DNA of 64,000 nucleotides from Yponomeuta sedellus (Eukaryota; Arthropoda; Insecta; Lepidoptera; Yponomeutidae). The notes below the pieces were generated by a model, which saw only the letters and a list, made by a program, of their open reading frames with translations, was not told where the DNA came from and ran no database searches. Shown piece after piece: positions 9,130 through 21,100 of this stretch; the stretch's first letter is position 1; each line of letters begins with the position of its first letter. The position numbers and the translations under genes were made by a program. The DNA lies in the NCBI GenBank assembly GCA_934045075.1, contig OW203731.1, positions 10,765,198-10,829,197 on the forward strand, given 5' to 3'.

Positions 9130-12100
9130 ATGGGCTGCACGAGCAGTGCCCCCAGCACCATTCCACCGGCGACGCCCCAAGCGAATGCCACAGGTTTATA
9201 TTTAACTGCCAGCTGCTTGAAATAACTTCACTTGTGTACGACCTGTTAGCGGAGTTATTTTGTATGCAAATATTTTTTGTTGGCTCAGCAGCCTAAGTAA
9301 CCAAACATTCCTTGCACAATTTGTGAGACACGGCAGCTGAATAACGTTTACGTAGGTACCTAATACGTAAATAGCTATAATAAAGAAACCACTTCCACGC
9401 AACACAATCACTCATCCTGGTCCCAAACCTGGACCTGTAGTAGACAAGGAAGGCCATCCATCATAAACATATACGCACAGAGTTGAATAATGAAGGAATT
9501 CGTATTGTCAGTGTTTAGTATCTAAGTACGTGTGTGACGTGCGACTCGTGCGTGCGTACAATGGCGAGCGAGATGACGTGATATACAAGCTGTCACTGGT
9601 TGGTTACAACGGTAGCAAATCATTTGACCCGGACCTCTAGATCGAATGGACCTGGCTATGGACAACTCTACTCTGACAACTCGCCCCATTACAACCCGAC
9701 CCTGGACAGTTTTATTTTTTTAGTGACGAGCCTTCTCTCAGAGAGAGATAGAATGTTATTATAAATTTTAGCAGTTAACCGACTCACACTTGGTCGGATT
9801 CTAAGGTTCCGTATCCGAAAAGTGCCCATGGGACTATATTATAAGGCCTTGGTCTGTCTGTCTGACCAATAAAGAGCTTTATTTCTTGAGCCGTAATAAT
9901 TATGTAGCTATAGCCGGATTACTAAAGATTGCCGATGATAACTTCCGGAAAATTCATAAAACTTAGGTACCTACCTAACTTACCAAAACTTTTTATCACC
10001 TGTTAATCATTAAGTATTCTATAAATAGATACATTTATATTGACACAAACAATATATAATTCTTGTTTCACCGTTGCATTAAAATCAAATTTTTATTGGG
10101 TTTGTAGGGTTCCGTAGTCAACAAGGAAACCTTATAGTTTCACCATGTCCGTCCGACTGTACCTAAGCACTAGAAAGATGAAAATTTCTATCCTAGCTAA
10201 ACGGTTGGTTGTAGAAATGTGGAAAAATTCAGGACAGAACACCCAACATAATGAACTTTATTTTATACATTTTAACAAGTAATCGGCGACCATATTATAA
10301 AAGGAAACTTCGTACAAATTTCAATAAAAATTACTTCAATGAAGTAGGTAGTTACTTCTGTAAAGCATACAAAAAACACCTCGCACGGAACTCTACACTA
10401 CACGTGGCCTGACACGCACTTGGCCAATTTTTTGGACTAGCGTCATTGGCGAATGAAATGATCCTACGACCTTTGTTTTAGTAATCGAGCGTGTTAACTG
10501 CTAGACCAACGTGACAGTAATCGCGAACTCACCCTTTCTTCATTAAAAAAAAAATTGTACAAGGTTATTTCTCAATCGTAATTTAGGTGCGTAACTTAAT
10601 TAACTTTTGATCTACGGCTTTTAATTTTTTTCACTTTCTTATTTATCTATTACCCAGACGACCATATGAACATTCAACATTTAATTTTTTCCTGGATTAG
10701 CACTAATGAAAGAAAAACTCGCAGCCTTTCTCGAGTTTTATCGCGCCTAACGAACAGCAATTATTCTTTTGGGTTCAATCACGGATGTAAAGGTTCAATA
10801 CCCAAAGTGCTAACCTTTCGGGACACTGTTACTCTGTCTCCTCTGACTCTATCTTGGCATCGGAATAGGTCAGTTGAAATTTTCACTGGATAAGTATGTG
10901 TTATTACGGCGAATCACCTAACATATAATACAATTTAAAAAGAAATACAAAAGGCGTCTCCATGATGGCTGCGACATTAGTACAGCACGTAAAGCGCGAA
11001 TTAATAAAATTATATACTTATATGTAATGAAAGAGTAATTGTTACAACAGAACCAAAACTAGAACAAGAACAATAAGTAATTATTGTAAAACACGTACAC
11101 TATTGACATAGGCAGATAAAGTTACTTAATTCAGGAGTTACGCATTTTTAAATTTAATCTGTATTTGTGGAGAGAATAACTGAGCGGTTGACTCTAATAA
11201 ATTGAACCCCCATTCCAAGCCATGCTAACAACATGCCATCCGTGTGTGCCGTTGACTGTCCTTCAACGACTCGTAAGTCGTACCCAACGCGAATGCTTTG
11301 TCGATCGACCCTAGCGTTTAGAGAGGGTAGTGAGTGCCTGCTTGGGTGGAGGTCAGTCTTGCCTTGCCTAGCTGCGTTACTAATTTTTACCCTTGAAGAG
11401 GAAAATACCTTTAAGATTTACATTTTTTGTAAGTACGTAAGTAACCTAATTTACATTTGTTACGTAGGCATTTTAGCAGGTTGATTTAGGGTGGAATGGG
11501 TCGCGGAAGAAAGGTACTGTCGACAATATATGACAATATCGTTGCATTTTCCACATATAATATGACATACAACGTGTTATTGAAATAATGCAAAACGTAA
11601 AAACTATTGTAACCATTCTTAAATTTGACCAGTTCCAATAAACGAAAGTTTAACATTTTTAATTTTATTTTTATATTCTTCTACTAATCGCTATTGGTTA
11701 AAAAATGTGTTGAGAAACGGATATCACATTATTTCAAGTGTTGCATTTTTTGCTACTGACTGGACTGTTAAGTTCGTAATAAATCAATCTTTACAGTTTC
11801 CTCCATAAGTTAGAGAAGTTTCTTTCATAAAGTCGTCATGAACTCGATGAACTACCTACATTGTCTCGGATTATGCCACGCTCATGAAAAAGTCTTCCGA
11901 TTGTTATCGTTGACTGTACATACTACCTAAACCTAAATAATTTTTCGACTGTTTTTTGCCGCAGCTCCGCTTGCGTGAGTTTTGGATTTCCTTTAAAACA
12001 GTAGTTTGCAAATCTGTTTTCATTTTTTAGGGAACATGCTAAGAAGTAAGTAGGTAGTCCGACCCTAGAGCTAACTAGCGCCGCACATTAGACAATCAAA

Positions 12101-15100
12101 ACGATGTATCAAAGGGGCTCCCCGGAGCTAACTAGCGAGCTATTTTTAAAACCCACCGTCTAGAAACTAGAATCGATAACGACTTTCGCTATTTTTTTTA
12201 CAAATGTATAGTCTTGTTTTGGTTATACCTACGTAAGTATTCGGTAGTTTCTAAAAATTGTCACTACTATTTTTGTGGAAGAACGTAAAATAGGTTTTTT
12301 GCCATTGGTGTCGCTACTTAACTTCGGGTAGTCCCTTAGGTAAGTATATCGGTTATACTTAAGACTACATTTGAGTGTCTGAAGTGATGGCCCTTCATCT
12401 ACCACATCTCATCATTTTATCTCTGAAAACGTGGCGTCGTTCATTATTTATAGGGATCATGACGTTGAAAAAATAAATGTCCAGGGTAGGTACGAGTAGG
12501 TACTTAAATTTTTATTTGTGTATACCAGTGTGTTAAATTCTTTTTTGTGTGATTTAGATTACTATAATCACATTTTATGCGTGGTGTCCACCGAAGCACG
12601 GTTTAAACAGTATAAATTTAGCCTAATATAAAGCTATAATATAACGTCTCTCAATTTTTCAGAGACGTTATAGGTACTATAGTTATACTAGTACGAATAG
12701 TGGTGAAACTAGTATAAATAGTGGTGGAACTTTATTAATCCCACATTATGTTACTATTACTTACCTACTGTAATCCAACTTACTGCAGGTAGGTACTTAC
12801 CATGTAAATTCTGAACAAGTGGAAAATAAATTTTATATATTTTTTTAATTTCATTTCAGATACTGAGTTAGAGGAGGAAATAAAATCTGAAGAGTCAAAA
12901 CCACTTCAAAAAGTTGCAACAGTCGAGCTTCCGGAATGTGATACTGTTATGAATCAGGTAGAAGTAGCCATGGTAGCTAGTAATAGTGAGTCATCTATGA
13001 AAATCGAGAGTCCCTTATTGGATCCGAAAGGTATTCTTTGCACAAATAATAACAGCGCTTAACAATCGATGTTTCACTGTGACATGCAATCAACACGTTG
13101 CGGACGGATTCAGAGTTCTTCACAATTTCCATCAAAACACTGCACTTTTTTGTATTTTATCACTTGTTTCATGTGTTCGAGTTATGGTTTGGGGTATGTC
13201 CAAGCTTTCTTTTAAAAACAAATAAAAAAATTACCTACTTAAATAAGCGTACGCTGAAGATATTGCGTTTATTGCGTGCTAATATTTTTCATGTTCTGCA
13301 CCGAAACAAAATCATAGCTGAAAATGTTGCGATCATTGCTTGCTAACATTTTAGGTGTTTTAGTAACTAAATTACGTAAAGAAATAGTTCAATTTACTTA
13401 TTAAAACACCGAAAATGTTAGCACGCAATGGTCGAAAAATTTTCAGTTATTATTTTGTTTCGGTGTCTATTAGATACAAGGATGTTTTAAAACGTTTTTG
13501 ATTGGATGTGGTTAGCTTTCGCGTCGGGCGTCAGTAGGTAATTTAATATCGTGTACCTACCTAATTTTTGACCTTAATTTCATTTTACATACTAACTAAT
13601 ACTTAAAAAACAAGCTTATGGTTTCTGGTTCCCGCGACACAGGTGGCCTAGTGTGGCCAGAAGCAATTTACGTGCCTTAATGTAAATGTTATTTTATGTT
13701 ATAGAGCACAATAGATCAGGAGTTGTCAAAAATTTACACGTTAAGTACGTGTATAACATAAAATAACATAAAAATATTAGTACAATAAATTACGTACCTA
13801 CTTAAAATGCCCGTCACAGCTTTTCCTCGGTGAATGGGTTCGAACTTTTAGAGCCAGGCCCACGTTTCATAAAACTAAAATTATCCATAGTTTATTATGA
13901 CAATGTACTGTGGGTCAATCGGCTATGCAATATAGATTGTCATAGCAGGTAAACACAGAAAGGTTGTTTTACTAGTAAAACGTAATTGTACAACGGTAAC
14001 ATTTATCTATTTGGAAGCGAGATAAGATCTACCGTTGGGTAGCCGTGAGGCGGAAATTTCGCATGAATTCTTTTTTTAGTACCTGCCCCAGTGCACACCA
14101 TCACCTATATAAGTACTTATGTATTATGGTTCGGACACGACTGTTATGCACGCCATTGTCTTGCGATGTTCAAATTTTCAATACCTCTGCCACACATAAT
14201 GAAATGGTAAGATATTCAGTAACTTTCATTTATTAAGATTATATTCATTATTCTGAACCACTTTTATTCTACAAGATTATTAAATTCGCAAAAAAATATA
14301 TGATAGGTATATAATACAAAATTTTAATGACTTGGTAACTAATTCTATGGCAATTTGTATTTTTTTCGGGAATTAACAAAGCTTGTTGAACTGGTTGTTA
14401 ATTCAGCCTGGGTAGTACGACACGACGCGAGTCGCGCCTCTTAATGTGAAAAGTCGCGACTTTCATTACATTACATTAGGTAATTGCCAAATATCTGATA
14501 TTTTATAGCCACAAAAGGCGTGACTCGCCTCGTCGTACTACCTATGCTGCACGATGAATAAAATCTCCCCGCAGTAGTTTTATTTACAAATCCTCACCCT
14601 GTTTCTGAACATCCGGTAATTGAGAAGGAACTAAATCCTTTTAATATCTTCTAGATGTGCCCAAAGACGAACCAGCACAATCGGAAGTAACTGGGCATGG
14701 TACCAAAAAAGCCAAAGAAGATGAAAACCACGAAGAAGCCAAAGACACTATAACTCTAAAATCTGAAGACAGAATTACAAATATGGAAGAAGTAGTAGAA
14801 AAAGTTGTAGAACTTTATATTACTGAATCAACTTCTCCAAATTTGAACACAGAAGCGATTGGTCAGCCTATTGCGACTCCTTGCAGTGACGACGGAGATT
14901 GCAAAGAGGACACAACTGAACAGACCGCAAGTAGCGAGGGAATAGAACAAAAAGAAAATGAGTGAGTATTGGCCGTGTTAAACCGCTTTTTCTTTTTCAA
15001 CTTCGTGTAAATTACAGCACAATGTAATCTCAGAATATTTGCTTGCATAGCGTACGCTTCATTCAACTTCCGGGGAACAAAATGACCGCACACCGTAGGC

Positions 15101-18100
15101 TTTGAGTCCGCGACAAGTCGGAGGTCATTTTTTACGATTCAGGTCCCTCGGGGACAAAAGTCTTTCGTCTGCCCAGGCCTATAAGTATATAGGTTTCGGA
15201 TTTCAGCTGACCAGTAAGATGCAATTCAGATCATGTCATTCAGTTTCATTTCAAAGGTATCGTAGGGCGTGCTTAAAGTGTGTGTGTTATATATAAACCT
15301 TTTCTTGCATCTATCTTGCAGTTCCGTCATTTTATCTTGCTGTGTGCGGTCGTTTTTCTGGTTAGTTTGCAAATACGTTAAACTTCTCCGAAAATTAATT
15401 TTGGAATTAATTTGTTCTGGTAGATGTTTCTCGGTCCCTCTCGTACTGTCCTGTGCGGTGGTCCATATGATGTGTGCGCCATATTGAGTTTTGTATTGCG
15501 CCGTCCCTCTCGAGCTGACTTCGGTGCGTGTTCCGCTTTTTGTTTTGATCGGAGATCGAACCCGGTGTCGCTGCGCGCGGTCCGTGCGGGACAGTGTGAC
15601 GGCTGAGCTATCACAACAGCGACGAGCCACTGCGTAAATTGGGTTTGGTTTTTGCTTATCGACCCCGTACCACCATATCGATCGATACAAGGCGGATACC
15701 TGTACCACGTATTTTTATTTGTAATATCGTACGCCATGCAACGCTCTCCTGCAAAGGTTCCGGAACCGGGTACTTCGACTGTAGCTGACAACAGAAAGCG
15801 CAAGCAACCTGACTGTGAGATTACTGCATCTGTCAACAGTCTCTCTAGGGAGATAAAGAAAGCTTTGGCTGACCTGAGTATATGAGGAGACAATTCTCGG
15901 GGATTCGTGCAGATATATCAATAATATGCGGCAGGATCTGGATAAACTAACTGCCACGTCATCTCTAATACAGACAGATTTGAAAATATTGCAAACTTAT
16001 AACGAGTCATCCAAAGCAAAATTGTTTAATCTAAATTAAAAGCAGTCGGATTTATCAAAGGCTGTCATAGAACTTAAAGAGTCTGTTGAGTTTAGCGCCG
16101 GTGAATGCTCATCTCTCGCTTCACGAATGACTGAATTGGAGTCCAGCAGTACGCAGCACTTAAAGAATACAATATCTTCTTTAGAAAGTCAAATTAAATC
16201 ACTCGAACAACAAGCCAGACAGTGCAACTTAGAGATAGGAAATGTCCCTGAGAGGCGCGGTGAAAATCTGTTGTCTTTAATGGACAATATCGGTGCTGCT
16301 ATAAATTGTGAATAGCGAAAAAGGATATAGTCGCAATCCACCGTGTCCAGCAAGTCCACCCGAACAGCAACCGTCCGAAAAACATCATTGTAAAATTAAA
16401 TTCGCGTATACTGCGCGATAATGTGTTAAGCGCGTACAGACTGAAAAAAGGCCTTACTTCCGAACAGCTGGGTATAACAGGATCAGCGAGCCCTGTGTAT
16501 TTGAATGAACATCTCACGTTACAAAATAAACAGCTGTTTCGTAAGTGCCGCGATGCTGCAAAGCGACACAACTTCAAATACGTCTGGATCAAAAACGCCA
16601 CAGTATTGGTGCGACAGGCCGACGGCGCGCCCGCGTTCTCAATTCATACAGAAGACGAAATTGCTAAGAAGTTCAAATCCGCTCACGCACCCAAGACCGC
16701 TGAAACAACAAAAACTACAGACCAAACTCAATAATAGCCCTAGAACTTTAAAATGCATGATTTTAAGTTTGATTATAATATTCATGTTATTACCTCTCTG
16801 TAACTGCACCAACGCACTTACAAATGTTAGAATTTATCTTAAGTTGATTACTATTGTTATTATTTTGTTCAATAAGGTACCTTGTTCTTCAGGAAACGAA
16901 CCTATGAATATTTTAATAATTCATTCATCCTTTACTTTTTTCAACATATCCACTAATACAAAACCACTTAGACATATAATAATTCACAACAATTTGTTAA
17001 TACAAGTAAACCAATTATGTGTTAGCAATGGAGTATAATCTTACAGCTTATTACCAAAATTGTAGAGGGATACGTACAAAATTAAATACATTATACTCTA
17101 ATATTTTATCACATTCATATGACGTTATTATCTTAACTGAAACGTGGCTAACTGCAGATATTTCCGATAATGAATTCATTGACCAGCGTTACTGTGTATT
17201 TAGATGTGATCGCGATCGGACAGTAACTAATAAAAAAGACGGAGGGGGCGTCCTTGTAGCAATTTTACGGCAATTAAACCCCACGCACCTAGAACTGTCA
17301 CCGCCCGTACTTCTTCCTGAACATGTACTCGTCCAAATACCTAGCAGGCTGAAAAATAGGCACCATATTATATGTGCATGTTATTTTCCTCCAGGCATGC
17401 CAGATGATAAATACATTTTGTTTTTCGATGCACTTTCTTCTGTCGCTAACAATCCATGTACGAATAAGATGTTTATAACTGGGGATTTCAACTTACCAAA
17501 CCTGGGTTGGATAGATGAGGGCACACACATGGAATGTGAGGTAAATAGTAATATATCTACGGCGTCTCGTAGTCTATTGCAATTTATATCCGAATTTAAT
17601 TTAAATCAGTATAATTCGAAAAAAAATCACAATAACCGTATTTTAGATTTGTTTATTTCAAACTTACATTGCAAAGTCCACACACCTAATGATCCTCTTT
17701 TGCAAATCGATAAACATCATCCCCCTTTCTATACAATCTCCTCACTTTGCACTGACACTAAGTCACCACGTAAGCGTATTAAAAAATATAATTTTCGCAA
17801 AGCAAATTACACTATTCTTAATCGTGAGATCAAAGACATTGACTGGGTGGATTTATTAGAACTATTGTCTCCTGAACAAGCCTTTAACGGTGTTTTATGA
17901 AAAAATACTAGAATTAATTTAAAAAAATGCACCCCTCTCTAATACCAAAAACTCCAGTTTCCCACTCTGGTTTTCACCAGCTCTTATCCATATCAATAAA
18001 AGTAAAAATAAGGCGTGGAAAAAATTTAAGAAATTTAATAATATAAGGGATTACGAAAACTTCTCTATTTACAGACAGAGATTTAAACAAGAGTGTGGCA

Positions 18101-21100
18101 GATGCTTCGATAAGTATATTAATTCTGTCGAAGATAATCTTAATAAAAATGTAAAATTCTTTTGGTCTTATGTTTCCCAACGTAAAGCTAATCCAGGTAT
18201 TCCGTCAAAAGTGTATTACAAAGACGAGATTACCAACAACCCCATAGATATTTGCAACCTCTTCTCATTATTTTTTAATTCTGTATACGAACAATCCTCT
18301 TTAAATATCAATACATGGTCACCTCCCTTGATAGAGTCTAAACCTGGTTCCAACTTAACAGACATTAAATTCTCATTGAGTGAAATTTCTATAGAGTTAA
18401 AAAATTTAGACGGTACTAAAGGACCTGGACCCGATGGAATACCACCACTATTCTTGAAAAATACATGGGAAACAGTAGCAGTACCTCTTCATTTAATTTA
18501 TAACAAATGTTTGCGTCATGGGTCCTGTCCAGAAATATGGAAGCGTGCTAACATAATACCAGTACATAAAGGTGGGTCCAGGAGTGATGTGGAAAAGTAT
18601 CGCCCTATTTCCATTCTGTCTGCATTTTCAAAACTTTTTGAAAGGCTTATTCATAATGCCATTTATCCACACGTCCATAACATCATTATTCCGGAACAAC
18701 ATGGTTTTGTAAAAGAGAGGTCAACAACTAGCAATCTTATATTATTTACTACACATTTATTTGAAAGCATGGATAGTTTACAGCAAGTTGATGCTGTTTA
18801 TACTGATTTTCAGAAAGCGTTCGACAAAGTGGACCATGAACTACTATTAAGTAAGATTGCTTTCAACGGCATCAGAGGTAACCTACTCCGATGGTTTACC
18901 TCCTACGTGACAAATAGGTCTCAACAAGTGGTGGTTAACGGCAGCTATACTCGGCCCGTTACTGTTTATCTTGTATCTTAACGATATTAGCTCCTGTTTC
19001 AAAAATACAAAATTTTTTTTGTATGCGGACGACTTAAAAGTCTATAAAAATATATCTAGCATTAATGATTGCCTCAACTTTCAACACAATTTGGACAGGT
19101 TTTCTGTATATTGCGCTTAAAATAAATTGCAGCCAAGTCTGTTAAAATGTCACTCTATTACCTTTACCAAAAAGCGCAATACTGTCGATTTTATATATAG
19201 TCTCTGTAGCTCTAATTTAGCTAAAGTAAACCAACTTAGAGATGTTGGCGTACTTCTAGATTCCAAACTTCATTTGGAGCTACATATTGAGAATATTGTA
19301 AACAGGGCTTTTAAAATGTTCGGATTCGTAGTAAGAGCCACAAGGGACTTTAAGCGTTCATCATCCGTGTTATATCTCTATAAAACATTGATCAGACCAC
19401 AACTTGAATACGCAGTACCTGTTTGGAATCCATTGTATAATAAATATTCGGAATTAATAGAGAGAGTCCAACGTAAATTTCTTAAAACCCTTCATTATAA
19501 ATGTCACCGATCTAAATTACCATACCTCTTATTATTAAAACAATATAATCTTCTTTCATTACACTCTAGGCGCAAACTTCTCGATGTAATGACGCTTTAC
19601 GGTATCTGTCATAATCAATTTGACTGCCCAGACTTGGTCAACAGATTATGCTACGTGGTCCCTCGCACTGCCCAGGGACGGAAGGGGCGCGTGCGCCGAC
19701 TGTTTGCTACCGGCCTTTGCCGCACTAATGCCGGCGTACGCTCTCCTTTATGTCGCCTGGTTGACACATACAACACATATTTCACCCATGTGGATATTTT
19801 TTCTGAAGGTAAAAGTTCTTTTAAAAGTAAAATTATTCGTACCCTGAAGAACATGTAATTACATTTGTTATCGATTCAGTTTTCATGCATTACTTTGTCT
19901 AAGATAGACGATAGATAGACGTGTTATAGCTTGGTTATTTTAGTTCATTTTTTTTTTTCTCTTTTTGTATTTTCCGTAGCACAAGCAGCAATACTGTATT
20001 TAAGTAAGTCGAGGATAATGTCGTGGGTGATATATTTACTATTACTTTTGTCAATTTTGTAATTACCTACACATAGTATATCACTGTTTGTTATCCCAAA
20101 GAAAATAATAAAAAAAAAATATAGCCGCTTTTGAAACTCTATTTGGTTTGTCTGTTAGCGGCGATCGTTCTTTTTAATTAAAAAAAAATACAGTACTAAA
20201 AAGTCCTACGGATGCGACGGTTCGGCACACCTAGCGTCATTGAAAAAATGTCAGTTTCTGAACTGAGAATTACGCTAAGTAAATACTTAACTGTAGTGCT
20301 ACCTAAAAACCTATTTAGAGGCTAAAAATTTCACCCATGCCGGGATTCGAACCCGCAATCTCTGGCTATCCGTGCCAGCGCTCTTCCAATTGATCCAATG
20401 GGCGACTCACCGGCATCAGTGAAATTTCGAACCTCTTTACACTTTTCTCTGTATTACGTACAGGCAGCGACATCTGGCTTAAGCAAATTGCATCACTTAC
20501 AGCCCCGACTACCTACTTTGCAGTTAGGTTTTACATCGGAACGATATCACTGTACCCACATGATTATACTATTTTTATTTTTAATGCACTAACCCGTGCT
20601 AAGGACAAATTTATTAATTTATTTTAATTTTAGCCTCTAAATAGGTTTTTAAATTTGTCCTTAGCACGGGTTAGTGCATTAAAAATAAAAATAGTATAAT
20701 GTAGTGCTACCTATCTCTTCGGATTTCCCAGAAAAGTGGGTGACAGAACGTTACTTAATTACTTACGTAGTGAAATTCTCAATTCAGGAACCGGCCCTTT
20801 GGTCCGACACTACAGTTAACTATTTATTTTATTTATTTAAGGCCGTTATTAGCGGAAAACCATTAAAGTTCTAGTAAGTAGATAGCACTACAGTTCTATT
20901 TACTTAGTGAAATTCTCTATTGAGAACTGGCCTTTTCTCTTTTAATCATATGCTTTTTGTAGTTCTTGTAGTTCTGTAATTATCCATAGTAATTTGCGCG
21001 CTTCGGGGTGCTAACTAGCACCAATGAAAAAAATAATCATAACTTGTTTTATTACGTTTCTATGTTAATATAGGTATTATACTTATTACGTTTTTATCTA

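Larger units (their letters stand above)
15736..20119 (+). mobile_element. decayed CR1/jockey-like LINE
   Basis: Two-ORF non-LTR retrotransposon in intron 3 of the acylated-protein gene. ORF1 remnants run from 15736 to 16734, ORF2 from 17028 to 19858, and a 3' UTR ends near an A-rich run at about 20105-20119. The 5' end was not fixed; GC-richer sequence from about 15100 may be its 5' UTR. Frameshifts and stops in both ORFs show that it is dead. Antisense frames at 15226-15893 are shadows. Confidence 0.8.

Noticed and set aside
8940..9225. Overlapping frames of about 80 residues on both strands
   Set aside because: GC-rich promoter-like sequence keeps several frames open at once; only the short frame from 9130 has a consistent donor and partner exon.
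5709..13030. Splicing RidA exon 2 directly to the exon at 12860
   Set aside because: The phases allow it, but it would remove the conserved RidA C-terminus; the exon at 9130 offers a better start for the 12860 exon.
15226..15893. Two minus-strand frames of 160 and 171 residues
   Set aside because: They lie antisense over the 5' region and ORF1 of the decayed LINE and show no recognisable domain.
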